Origin: DATJPR01 sp963811705
GTDB taxonomy: Bacteria > Bacteroidota > Ignavibacteria > UBA10030 > UBA6906
Direction of reading: 5' to 3'
DNA length: 64,000 bases
NCBI GenBank assembly: GCA_963811705.1
Contig: CAWESL010000007.1
Location: 248,001-312,000, forward strand
Shown here: positions 17,851 to 27,800 of the stretch, one piece after another
How the letters are laid out: every line of letters begins with the position of its first letter
Position numbering within the stretch: the first letter of the stretch is position 1
Position numbers and translations under genes: made by a program
Notes under the pieces: model-generated
Database searches by the model: none
What the model saw: the letters and a program-made list of their open reading frames with translations, nothing else
Told to the model about the DNA's origin: nothing

Positions 17851-19137
17851 TCATTCAGGACATGCTTCAACCACATGGCCTGTGGGATCATAGATTCTGA
17901 AATTGCCGCTCACCTGGAGCATTCCGAGCAGATACAGCATCCCGTCGTAGTACCGATACAATCCGGACGGGGTATTCGCATCCCAAAGTTGACGCACGAA
18001 TGTTCTCCTGATATCGAGAGTCGACGCGAGACAGGCCGAGGCATTCATCGCCACAAGCCCGGTGCTATGGTCGTTGCTGAGTTTCGTGCCGCCTAACGAG
18101 TACTGGTTGCCATAACTCTCCTCTCCCTGAGAGTGAAAGAAGGAGAGCAGCCGGTTCGACCGATTCACCTCTCCCCGGTCTTTCGCAAACCAGACCCAGT
18201 CGATGGCCTGATTCATTCCCACGCGCCACGCGTCGAAGCGGAAATCGTTGTGCTGCCCCGGCCAGGACACCACTGGAGTCCCGTCAAAGTTGCAATAGTC
18301 CGGCGAGAGCCCGGTTGCGGTATCGGCGGTCCTGTTCAGGAGGGTCCGGCTCGCAGATGCTGCGTCGCACCAGAACCCGTTGTCCAGGGCGGCCCAACGG
18401 GCCCACAACTCATAGAAGTGGGGAGTCTGATAGGACGGGTCGGAGAAATGATCGGCGTTTTTCGATGGAACAAAGGCGACGAGATGATGTCGGGCATTGA
18501 ACATGTTGGAGACCGATCCATGACCGGGCTCGGATTCTTTGTGGAGCATCGTCTGCAGGATGGACTCCGCTTCGTGCCGGTAGTCGTAAATTCCCTGCCC
18601 GTCCCCCCACCGCGCAGAGGCGAAGAACAACGACATCACAAACCACTCTTCCCCGTCGGATGCAGCCGTCGAATCCAGAATTGCCCCTTCGTTGGTGCAG
18701 TGCCATGCAAAATACCCTCTGTGCGGGCCTTCCTTCATCTGCATGTACGTTGTCGCCCACTTCCACAACCGGTCAAAAACATCCCGCCTGCCCAGCTGAA
18801 CGGCGATCATCATTCCATACGACATGCCCTCGGTGCGGACATCTTTGTTGGCGACATCGAGAACGTAGGCCATATCCTGCCCGGCCGGATAGTACACCCG
18901 CTGGGTACGGTCGTCGCCGAAGAACAACTGCTCGAATGCCGAATCAATCTTTTCGTTCACTTGGGCGGAACGCATTCCCAGCAGTTCGACGAACAAATTG
19001 GGATAGCTTCGGGTATAGTACGCGCCCTGCGCCTTCGCCTGCGGGAACGTTCGGAGCGAATCCTGTCCGAGAGCCGTCCCGGTATGTCCGGCGGCAAGGA
19101 GGAGGACACCAATGCAAAAGATCGCTGAGATCTTCAT
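17851..19137 (-). CDS. GH8 reducing-end xylose-releasing exo-oligoxylanase
   Basis: A 428-residue exported GH8 enzyme of the Rex type, which removes xylose from the reducing end of xylo-oligomers. The acid is E103 in VRTEGMSYGMM, a conserved Asp is D161 in ASDGEEWF, and the base lies in NDFRFDAWR (D298 or D302). The 58-residue spacing of the first pair equals that in Bacillus halodurans Rex. Signal peptide about 1-24. It lies between a GH10 and GH115 in the same operon. A broken second copy of this gene type lies at 43859-44003. Confidence 0.92.
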   Translation of the reverse strand: MKISAIFCIGVLLLAAGHTGTALGQDSLRTFPQAKAQGAYYTRSYPNLFVELLGMRSAQVNEKIDSAFEQLFFGDDRTQRVYYPAGQDMAYVLDVANKDVRTEGMSYGMMIAVQLGRRDVFDRLWKWATTYMQMKEGPHRGYFAWHCTNEGAILDSTAASDGEEWFVMSLFFASARWGDGQGIYDYRHEAESILQTMLHKESEPGHGSVSNMFNARHHLVAFVPSKNADHFSDPSYQTPHFYELWARWAALDNGFWCDAASASRTLLNRTADTATGLSPDYCNFDGTPVVSWPGQHNDFRFDAWRVGMNQAIDWVWFAKDRGEVNRSNRLLSFFHSQGEESYGNQYSLGGTKLSNDHSTGLVAMNASACLASTLDIRRTFVRQLWDANTPSGLYRYYDGMLYLLGMLQVSGNFRIYDPTGHVVEACPE

Positions 19138-19212
19138 GAGAGTATGCCTGTGCGTTGTTCCTGAAGGAGGACTTCTGCAGGAAGAAGAAACTCGTCGGTG
19201 TGACGTTTGTCC

Positions 19213-20970
19213 TTATTTCATTAAAATCATGGAGCGCGTTGCAGCAATGCCACCGGAGGTCAATTGATACACATAGATGCCACTCGCGAGTCTCGTTCCG
19301 TCGAAACGGATTTGATACGTGCCGGCGGCCTGCGTTTCGTTGACCAGCGTTGCTACTTCCCGGCCGAGAACATCATAAACAACAAGCCGCACGCTCCTGG
19401 CGCCTGTCGCCCGAAGGCTCATCGCCGGAACGGTATATCGAATGACTGTCGTCGGATTGAACGGGTTTGGATAATTCTGGTCGAGCACGAACGTCAACGG
19501 GGCGTCGTCTCCTGCGCCCGGTATGCCATTCACCGTTTTCGTCAACCCGTTGATCGCCGCCTGGAGGCTGTCCACGGCTTTCCCCAGGGCGGTATCCGCC
19601 GAAACAGAGACGGAATATGCGCTGTCGCGCGCAGCCGTGGATGCGGTGAGCATGGTTGCGAAGTGTGACCAGGAATCTGTCGTATAGTCGCTCTGCTTCA
19701 ACGTATCGGCGAAGGTGATCAGGGAGTCGAGCGTATTGTAATGCATCCCCACGTCGACCACCGCGAAGAATGCCGGTTTGCATTTGTTCTGCGCGTCCCA
19801 CAGCGACGTAGCCTGATTCGCAACAAAGGTGTAGGCATCGTTCAAGCCGTCTTTTGAGACGCTGATGATCTTTCCCCGCCCCGAGAGCGCGCTGCGTTCG
19901 ACGAAACACTTGAAGAGCATCCCGTATTGATTCGCCTGCCGGGCGAGCACGGCGCTCGATGGATTGGCAACGCCGGTCGCGACATCCAGCTCCGTGACAG
20001 ACATTTCGCTGCAGATCGGAGCAAATTTGTTATAGGTGGCGATGAATGCCTGGGCGGTCGGATAGGAGAGACTGTTATGCTCCTGCATGCCGATTCCGTC
20101 AAGCAACCCGGCTTGAAAGATCGGAGTGCAAAGCCGGACGATCCCATCGGCCTTCTTCGGCGTGTCCGTATTGTAGTCGTTGTAATATAGTTTGATCTGG
20201 TTCTCGCCATACTGGAGAGTGTACTTGCGGGCGATTTCAAATGCCTTCATAACATATGTTGTGTCGCCAAATGTCGTGTACCAGTCGTTCCCCGACCTTC
20301 TCACCATGCCCGTGTTATCGTCGATCGCTTCATTCACGACATCCATCGCCACGAGCAGGCCTGGCCAGCCTTCATGAATGAGCCGGAACACTTCATGCAT
20401 GTAGTTGTCCATTCGCAGGATCATCGTGTCTTTCGACACCCGGCCTCCGGAAGCGGAGTATCCTGTCAGGAAGAATGCCGCCGGTGTCTGATTATGCCAG
20501 ACGAGCGTATGCCCCCGAAAGGTAAATCCCTGACGTGCCGCCCAGTTGAGCTGGGCGATCATGTCGCCGTTGAACGCCACGATGGGGTGAATATTGATGG
20601 AGTCCTTCGCTGGCTGTGTTGTTGCGGCGGCATAGGCTGCGGCGGAACTCGTGATATTCACCGTGTACATCGGCTTCATATTGTTGCCCGGGGACATATT
20701 ATTCATGTGGAACTTGATCAGGTACCCGCCGTTCGGCGTAGCGACGGCCGACTGGCCGGGGACGGGCGGATCGGTCGGGAACCCGATATTCCTGTAGGAA
20801 AGAAGGCAGCCGATTCTGAAATCCTTTGCAAAGACATTCTTGAGTTGCGGCACAGTGGTCTGAATGGTGTCCGATTGGGCGAACCCCTGGACAACTGCTC
20901 CTCCCACGAAGGCGAGTGCAAGAAGGAAGGCGAGGGAAACTCGAACGGAGCGAACGAAAGTGTTTTTCAT
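19213..20970 (-). CDS. Secreted GH10 endo-xylanase 2 with sorting domain
   Basis: A 585-residue GH10 protein. Signal peptide about 1-31; barrel about 40-400 with RGHTLVWHNQTP, acid/base E214 in MDVVNEAIDD and nucleophile E327 in SVTELDVATG; a linker; and a sorting domain from about 490 (DQNYPNPFNPTTVIRYTVP ... SGIYVYQLTSGG). The substrate-side motif usually read as TAENxMK is replaced by PGNNMKP, a notable change. The open frame extends upstream to 21399, but the ATG at 20970 starts the signal peptide. It follows GH30 by 17 bp. Surface endo-xylanase activity is inferred. Confidence 0.92.
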   Translation of the reverse strand: MKNTFVRSVRVSLAFLLALAFVGGAVVQGFAQSDTIQTTVPQLKNVFAKDFRIGCLLSYRNIGFPTDPPVPGQSAVATPNGGYLIKFHMNNMSPGNNMKPMYTVNITSSAAAYAAATTQPAKDSINIHPIVAFNGDMIAQLNWAARQGFTFRGHTLVWHNQTPAAFFLTGYSASGGRVSKDTMILRMDNYMHEVFRLIHEGWPGLLVAMDVVNEAIDDNTGMVRRSGNDWYTTFGDTTYVMKAFEIARKYTLQYGENQIKLYYNDYNTDTPKKADGIVRLCTPIFQAGLLDGIGMQEHNSLSYPTAQAFIATYNKFAPICSEMSVTELDVATGVANPSSAVLARQANQYGMLFKCFVERSALSGRGKIISVSKDGLNDAYTFVANQATSLWDAQNKCKPAFFAVVDVGMHYNTLDSLITFADTLKQSDYTTDSWSHFATMLTASTAARDSAYSVSVSADTALGKAVDSLQAAINGLTKTVNGIPGAGDDAPLTFVLDQNYPNPFNPTTVIRYTVPAMSLRATGARSVRLVVYDVLGREVATLVNETQAAGTYQIRFDGTRLASGIYVYQLTSGGIAATRSMILMK

Positions 20971-20987
20971 GGGCGATAGGACTCTTT

Positions 20988-22877
20988 TTAGTTTGAGACG
21001 AATGTCGTAATGCTCGACGGGTCGAGCGTAGCCTGGAAGCTTCCGTGGACAGTCGGGATGTCGGTTCCCCGGGTGCAGTTTTTCGCGATCGACGTTGTAT
21101 AAGACGAAAACGACGCCGCGGGCCCGTTTGCCATGACAAAGCCTTGTTGGATCGGCGACGACCCGGTGTTTATCGCGACGATGACAATCTTCGAAGTGGT
21201 GCCGTCTCGGTATGCCGAGATCCAGACATTCCGCTGGGGAGTGGCGAAGCAGCCGATCCTCGTATATCCCGGGCGTACGAACTTCGCGAATTGCGACATA
21301 ACATAACCGCGCTTGGTCACGGTCCCGTCCTCGGCGATCGGTCCATAGTACCTCACGATGTACCACCAGACGTACGCATTCATGCCGGCGTTCAGGCAAT
21401 CATGGATTTCCTTCCCGGTTGCGAGGACCGCCGACCAGCTCGTGTCAAGCACCAGATGTTCCGTCATCCAGAAGTCTTTTCCTTTGCTGACGGCAAGAGG
21501 ATACGGACCGAGCCCTCCGCCGTAGATATGTCCGGCGATGATGGATAAATTCGCTGCTGCCGCAGAATCATTCAGCGTCGGGTCAGACAATGCGTGGACG
21601 AAATTCTGGGATTCCGGCATCATCACCCTGGTCCCGATGGACCCGGCATTATTCTTGGTGAACTTCAGGAACTGCGCGCCATTCCAACTGCACGACTCGT
21701 ACGTGACGTTGGCGTCCGGTTCATTCTGCAGCGATACGGCATACAAGGGCACGCCATTCCCTGCCATGTAGTCGGCGAAGTTCCTGAGGTGCGCGGCATA
21801 GGATGCGTAGGACGAATCGTTGAGCACCCCCGCAACGATACTGTCACTGCTTTTCATCGCCGGCGGAGGGGTCCACGGCGTCGCGAAAACAATGGCGCCG
21901 AGCGATTGCGCAAGCGTCGCCGTCGGCAGGTTTGCACTGAACTCGCTCACGTTATCCGTGAAGGGGATCCGCAGGCGAAGGATCGTCAGCCCGATCTGAC
22001 CGGGCCCTGTCCCGAATGCCGTTTGAACCTGGGCGGAGGTCATGTCGGGCCGCCAGGGCAGAATATTCGCTCCTCCAAATCCCCGGATCGTCTGGAGCAC
22101 GCTGTCCAGCACCACTCGCGAAGTCGGTATCGCGACCTGTGCATTCACAACGAAGTCCAATGTGGTATCGCTTTCGACGACAACATTGTCAAATTCGGCG
22201 GGAAGCACATTTGGCGAAGTTCCGACCGCCGTGTCTATGCGCACGGAGAATGCCGTCGCTGACACTGTCCGCAGGATTCCTGGGGCCGTGTTTGGTGCCG
22301 GCAACCCAAGGGGGATTTGCAGCGAGGGGACACCGCCGTTTCCTTCGCCGAAGACCATCTTCCTTGTCTGCATTTCGTTCCCTGCCTGCAGACTATAGAA
22401 ATAGACACCGGCAGCCACCCGGTGCCCGCTGCCATTGTTGCCGTCCCAAAGAACGCTATGCGTGCCCGGTGACTGGGTCCCGGAACGCATTGAACGTATC
22501 ACCCTCCCGAGAATGTCATAGATCGTGACTTTGATATCCTCTTGCGTCTTGAGCTTGTATGGGATGGCCGTCGACGTCATAAACGGGTTCGGATAGTTCT
22601 GCTCGAGTTCAAATTTGGCCGGCAGAGTATTGGCAGGCATAACGGAAGTGAGGGAGAGTTGCATCTGGTATTTTCCCGTCGAGTCCGTACGCACAGAAGT
22701 AGCGTTCGTCGGATTCGCGGTCTGCGCAAAGGTGATAGAGGCATTTCGCACTGGTGCAGTCGACGTCGTCACGCTGCCTTCCACGACGACAGTCTGGGCG
22801 GAGACGATGGCGGGAGGCAGTGCCAGGCCAAGGCAAAGGGCCATGAGGATCAGGCGGCCGAAGGAAAGCTTTGTCAT
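20988..22877 (-). CDS. GH30 subfamily 8-like glucuronoxylanase with internal FlgD/Ig domain
   Basis: A 629-residue exported protein. Order: signal peptide 1-27, carboxypeptidase-regulatory-like segment about 30-78, a FlgD/Ig sorting-type domain about 88-177 (LEQNYPNPFMTSTAIPYKL ... GVYFYSLQAGNEMQTRKM), linker, then a GH30 catalytic domain from about 255 to the end. The acid/base is E386 in SLQNEPD and the nucleophile E473 in FWMTEHLV. The WWYIVRYYGPIAEDG loop keeps the Arg (R509) that reads the 4-O-methyl-glucuronate carboxylate in GH30_8. The sorting-type domain usually ends such proteins; here it is internal and the C-terminus lacks one. An ATG at 22925 with AAAGGA upstream is an alternative start. 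Confidence 0.9.
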   Translation of the reverse strand: MTKLSFGRLILMALCLGLALPPAIVSAQTVVVEGSVTTSTAPVRNASITFAQTANPTNATSVRTDSTGKYQMQLSLTSVMPANTLPAKFELEQNYPNPFMTSTAIPYKLKTQEDIKVTIYDILGRVIRSMRSGTQSPGTHSVLWDGNNGSGHRVAAGVYFYSLQAGNEMQTRKMVFGEGNGGVPSLQIPLGLPAPNTAPGILRTVSATAFSVRIDTAVGTSPNVLPAEFDNVVVESDTTLDFVVNAQVAIPTSRVVLDSVLQTIRGFGGANILPWRPDMTSAQVQTAFGTGPGQIGLTILRLRIPFTDNVSEFSANLPTATLAQSLGAIVFATPWTPPPAMKSSDSIVAGVLNDSSYASYAAHLRNFADYMAGNGVPLYAVSLQNEPDANVTYESCSWNGAQFLKFTKNNAGSIGTRVMMPESQNFVHALSDPTLNDSAAAANLSIIAGHIYGGGLGPYPLAVSKGKDFWMTEHLVLDTSWSAVLATGKEIHDCLNAGMNAYVWWYIVRYYGPIAEDGTVTKRGYVMSQFAKFVRPGYTRIGCFATPQRNVWISAYRDGTTSKIVIVAINTGSSPIQQGFVMANGPAASFSSYTTSIAKNCTRGTDIPTVHGSFQATLDPSSITTFVSN

Positions 22878-23058
22878 CTGGTTGCAGTCGCCGCTGAACA
22901 GGCAGGATTCATGGCGGGGAGTCATGTTCACAATGTCCTTTGCGCATCTCCAATGGTTTTTCAATTCCCCTGTTTCAATGATGCCATGGGGCAGAACTTT
23001 TCGATTTGGTTTCTGAGATGACGAGGGTGGGATGGGGAATGCCTCCTCCGCACTCGCC

Positions 23059-24747
23059 TTATTTGTATGTATAGAGTCGCACCTTTTGAATGCCGAACGT
23101 GCTCCCGGGAAGATTGAGATGTCTTCCCTGATGGTCTTCATCGCCGTTCAAGCGACGTCCCGCACTCCATCTTCCGTTTATGATGTTCCCTTCCTCGATG
23201 CTCTCGATCCCTGCGGTTGAGCCGTCAGCGGAAGAGGGCCTGAACGTGACCACCACGCCGCTTCCCGCAACATAGTACTCGTTGCTTCCCGTCATGATAA
23301 TCAGCCCGCCGTATCGGGGGACGCTCCCTTCGACCCTCGCCGCATAAGGCCAGGAGTATTCGTGTTTCACCGTAAAGGTGAACTTCCCGAGAGTGATTTC
23401 CTCCGTCTGGGCAGCGCTGTCGAGGAGAAACCCGGCCATTGTCCCCGTGCCCTGGTGCTCGAGGATCAGCGGCGTGAGGGAGCGCAGAATACCGTATGCG
23501 CGGCCGATATGTCGGACCAGGACGCTGTCCGCTGATTCGATGGAGAATGGATCGTACCCCATGGCATTGTGCGCGCCAAAAGCGAAGAAGGCATTGGTAA
23601 GACTCTGATGGCGGTCCACCTCGGGGACAAAGACGGCGTTCCCGTCACGATCATATTTCCCCAGCCATTCGGCAAAGCTCGGGAAATAGATGTCGGGAGC
23701 AAGAAAGTCGATACGCGGTGCAGCCGCTCGCCACACGTCCATCAGGTGAGGAAGCGGACCGGCACTGGGATATTGCCCGGGTCTGTAATTGGGACGAATC
23801 AGGGCGGCGTTGACATACATCGGGAGCGGGTATTCTGCTTTTCCCGCTGCCGCGACAGAATCTGTATAGACGGCAAAGCTCCACGCCATGAAAATTTCGT
23901 CAGTCGCCAGCCCGGTACCGAAGACCTGTTCCCACGTCCCCGTCGTCTTCATCCCCTGACTGGCCCAGGCCTTTCCTACTGCTTCATTCATCGCACTCTT
24001 GTTGTTTTGAAGATCGGCCAGGAGCTGTTGCGGAACCGGTTGCCCGAACGCGTGTTCGGCCTCCACACAATAGTCACGTGCCTGGGGAATCATCCCGATT
24101 TCGTTCTCCACCTGGACCATGATGACGGTATTTTGCACCGCATCGACGGCGCGGAGATGCTTCATCAAAGCGGAGAACGCCCTTGCATCGGCATTCCTGT
24201 TTGCGGCGCTGAAGGGGGTGAGAATCTCCAGTGCGCGCCCTTCCTTCGTCCGCGCACGCGGAAACCGCTCCTGGTTGGTTTTCACCCAGGATGGAGCGTA
24301 GCAGGACATGCTGTTTTTCCACGAACCAAACCAGAGGACGACGATCTTCAAGTCGTAGTGCCGGGCGGACGCGATCAGCTTGTCCAGGAGCGCGAAGTCA
24401 AATCTGCCCTCCCGCGGCTCGATGAGCTCCCAGTACACGGGCATCAGGATGGTGTTGAGGTTCATCGCCCTGAGCTTCGGCCACATCGGTTCGATGTACT
24501 TCGTATCCGACGCGCTCGAATTTCCAAGCTCGCCGCCGATGATGAGATAAGGCTTGTTATGGACGATCAGCTGGGTCGCCGTTCCTTGCTTCTGCAAATG
24601 AGGGAGTGCGAGCGAAGATTGTGCCAGAGCGGACGAAACCGAGAGCGCAACCGCCAGGAACGCCGCAATGCCGATCCGGCCTGCGTGCAAACCCGGGGGC
24701 ACCCTTCCCCATCCGAGGACTCTCCGGAAGATTCTCATCGCGGGCAT
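23059..24747 (-). CDS. GH35-family beta-galactosidase with DUF5597-like C-terminus
   Basis: A 562-residue exported protein. The GH35 barrel starts at PYLIIGGELGNSS; NTILMPVYWELIEP follows; the acid/base is in VQVENEIG and the nucleophile in FVPEVDR. The C-terminal part (from about 400) resembles the DUF5597 extension of GH35 enzymes from plant-wall degraders. In a xylan locus it may remove terminal beta-galactose, or possibly alpha-L-arabinopyranose, from decorated xylan; substrate not readable. The ATG at 24747 has GGAGG 4 bp upstream and is preferred over the longer frame; a second in-frame ATG is at 24738. No sorting domain. Confidence 0.85.
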   Translation of the reverse strand: MPAMRIFRRVLGWGRVPPGLHAGRIGIAAFLAVALSVSSALAQSSLALPHLQKQGTATQLIVHNKPYLIIGGELGNSSASDTKYIEPMWPKLRAMNLNTILMPVYWELIEPREGRFDFALLDKLIASARHYDLKIVVLWFGSWKNSMSCYAPSWVKTNQERFPRARTKEGRALEILTPFSAANRNADARAFSALMKHLRAVDAVQNTVIMVQVENEIGMIPQARDYCVEAEHAFGQPVPQQLLADLQNNKSAMNEAVGKAWASQGMKTTGTWEQVFGTGLATDEIFMAWSFAVYTDSVAAAGKAEYPLPMYVNAALIRPNYRPGQYPSAGPLPHLMDVWRAAAPRIDFLAPDIYFPSFAEWLGKYDRDGNAVFVPEVDRHQSLTNAFFAFGAHNAMGYDPFSIESADSVLVRHIGRAYGILRSLTPLILEHQGTGTMAGFLLDSAAQTEEITLGKFTFTVKHEYSWPYAARVEGSVPRYGGLIIMTGSNEYYVAGSGVVVTFRPSSADGSTAGIESIEEGNIINGRWSAGRRLNGDEDHQGRHLNLPGSTFGIQKVRLYTYK

Positions 24748-24824
24748 TGTCCCTCCGGGGAGACCGATTTCTTGAGAGTTGTGATCCGGTTGTGCCACAC
24801 CGTTCTTTCGGGAGACAGGAATAA

Positions 24825-24862
24825 AAATGCGGCCCGCCCAGAGTGGCAGACGGGCCGCATTT
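24825..24862 (-). terminator. Intrinsic terminator after the FG-GAP/ASPIC protein gene
   Basis: A perfect 12-bp stem (AAATGCGGCCCG / CGGGCCGCATTT) with a 14-base loop, followed on the minus strand by TTATT. It lies between the stop at 24877 and the GH35 start, so GH35 and later genes need read-through or their own promoter. Confidence 0.8.
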
Positions 24863-24876
24863 CTCGGGTTACGAGA

Positions 24877-27800
24877 TTACTTCATCAACAGCAGCTTCTT
24901 CACGGAGGTGTAGTTGGCCGAGCCATCCGCACTCTTCGCGGTCAACCGGTAGAAGTAGACACCGGTACTGACATTTGTCGCATTCCATACGACACGGTAT
25001 CTGCTTGCCGACTGCACGCCGTCGACCAATGTCGCCACCACGCGACCAAGAACGTCATAGATGACGAGTTTCACCTTGGCGGCCTTGGGAACGTCATAGC
25101 TGATTGTCGTCGTCGGGTTGAACGGGTTCGGATAGTTCTGCGCGAGATTGAACACGCTCGGGAGCACTTCCGTCGGTTCAACGGCAAGCAACGTTCCGGT
25201 CGTGAACAGCCTCGCGGTCGAATACGCGCTCGCACCGCCGATATTCTGGGCATTCATGCGCCAGTAGTAATCCGTATTCTCCAACAGGGGAGCACTGAGG
25301 GTTACCACTGTATCGAGGGCGACCGTGGTATCGGCCACCACCGTGGCGAAGGCATTGTCTGTCGCGACCTGAACACGATATTTCGTCGCATTCAGGACAG
25401 GACCCCAGACAAATCGCGTCAGACGGTTGACGCTGACCGCAGCACTTGCGGGCAACACCGCCGAAGGCACCGCAGGAGCAGCCACGACGGTCGTGAACGT
25501 ATTGGCGCCGGTGAAGTAGCTCGTCCCACCAGCGTTGATGGCCTCGACCTTCCAGGTGTAGTTGGTGAGTCGCGCGAGGTTCCTGACGAGGTACGTCGTG
25601 TCCGAGATTCCGGAATAGGTGACTGTGGAGTTGACGGTTGAGAGCTGCAGATTATAGGTTGCCGCAGTGTTCACCATTCTCCAGGCAAAGAGAACGCTAT
25701 CCGTAATCACGTTCTGCGCACTGTTCGCCGGCGCAACGAGCGTCGTTCTCGCGGGCGGAGTCATGATCGTGAACGTATCGATGGCAGAGAACGCAGACTG
25801 TCCGAGATCGTTCATTCCGCGCACGCGCAAATAGAACGTCTGACCACCCGTGAACTGCCCCGGGTAAGTCGTGTCTGCCGTTGAATCGTTCGTGAAGAAC
25901 GTCGCGAAGGATGGAAACGTCGAAACCTGCCACTGGTAACGGGATGCATCAGCCGTCTTATTCACCACCAGGGTAAGATTCGACGGCCAACCTGTGGCGC
26001 CGCCCGAAAGCGGGTCTTTGACAACCACAGATTGAATGTCGGAGGCAGCCCAGCCAATGTGACTTATTGCCGCTCCGACCCCATAACCTTCGAAGTTCTC
26101 CGACGGACCCATACCACCCGTTGTGTCGACAAGTGTTACGTTGTCGGCATACCAGATCGTCGGGACTCCGGTACCACCGACGTTCCCCGTCCCCGCACAA
26201 TTGAAGCCAAAGTCAACATAGATGGTATCATGCAGTGTGGTGGCGTTCTTGATATCGACCGTAATATTCTCCCACCCTGTGGAACCCATGAGGGAACGGG
26301 TATACGCGCCAAGACGATTGCTCGTGTTATCATAGGCGTGACCTGTCGGCATTGTCTGGAACGCTTCCACAACAATGTCCTTATAGCCAACGTCTCCCTG
26401 CGCAAAGTAACCCCTGAACGTCAGGGAGCCGTAATACGACAGCGGTTTTCCAGCCGGGAGGATAAATCGTAGAACCGGCGCGGCATTATAGTTGCCGACT
26501 GTATTTTTCAGGACCTTGGAAACAGAAGAAGGCGTAACAATGGTGGGAACTTCCGCTGCCGCGGCACCTGCCGTCGTGAAATTGTCGGCAGTGGTGTAGT
26601 CGCTGGTGAAACCACCGTTGACCGCTGCGACACGCCAGTAGTACTTTGTGGCGGCGCCAAGGGAATAGGCATAGCTGGTGCCGGACACCATGGCATCGAC
26701 TGCCATAAGCTTCTTGTTCGCAAATGTCGGATCCATGGATACCTGGACATTATATCCCAGGGCATCCGTGGCCGCATCCCACTTCAACGTATCCATCGCT
26801 GCGACAGAGGTCGCGCCATTGGCCGGGGATTGGAGGGTCGGCATGTTCGGAATGGCCGAACCTTCCTTGACCGTCCAGTAGCGGTCGACAGCGAGTCCTG
26901 TGTAGCTTGCGGTCGTGCCATCAGGCCACTTCACATCAACCCGGTCGATGGACGTATTGATTCCGGTGCCGAAGAGGGCCCGCATTTCGCCGTGCCCCGC
27001 AGCGTTCCCTTCGCCCTTGATGTAGCGGGTCTGTTTGAAGGTACCACCCTGGGTATACAGGGTGAAGACGGCCCCGATGGCGTTCATATTATGACCCGTA
27101 CCGACTGGCGTGAAACCAATCCAGTGATTCGAGTTGCCACTGTTTTTCTGCAGCACCGAATTGAGCCCGGTGTAATTGTAAATATCCAGGAAGCCGTCGT
27201 TGTTATAGTCCACAAAGCCTCCCGCGCGCCCGCCCCCGGCGGTCGCAACGTAATCCTGTGTTGTAACCTCCGTGTACGTGCCATTGCCGTTCCCCCGGAA
27301 CAACCGTGTGGTCCCGAAGGTCGTGCTTGCGTAGACATCCGGGATTCCGTCGTTGTTGTAGTCGCCGATGTCCCATGCCCGGATGCTGCCTGAGGTCGGC
27401 AGTCCCGAGTCAACGACGTTTGTCCCGTTCCACTTGTACGTGAATGTGCCGTCTCCCTTTCCGTACACAACTACGATACCGACGGCACGGCCCAGGCCAT
27501 CAATGTTTCTGGCCTCTGTGCCGGTCAGAATCAGATCCACGTTGCCGTCGTTGTTGAGATCTCCCCAAGTGCTGCCGATGGCATTGAAGTGACGCACGGT
27601 ATCATCAACGATGATACCCGTATCGGCCACTGCTCTGCTGTACATGACTCCGGCCGCTGAGATAGAATCGATGTTGTAGAGGGTTCGGCCGACGGTTGCT
27701 GCGTTCGGAACGTAGAATTTACCGGTCCCGTCGTTCAAATACAGAATGCATCCCTTGCGGGCGCCGATGGTGTCAACCTGAATGTCAAACGCGTTATACC

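Noticed and set aside
20971..21399. N-terminal extension of the second GH10
   Set aside because: It overlaps the GH30 coding end; the signal peptide starts at the ATG at 20970.
23569..25641. Very long plus-strand open frame opposite GH35 and the FG-GAP protein
   Set aside because: It is antisense to two strongly supported genes, has no recognisable domain and is rich in Arg/His/Gly, as expected from a shadow frame in GC-rich DNA.
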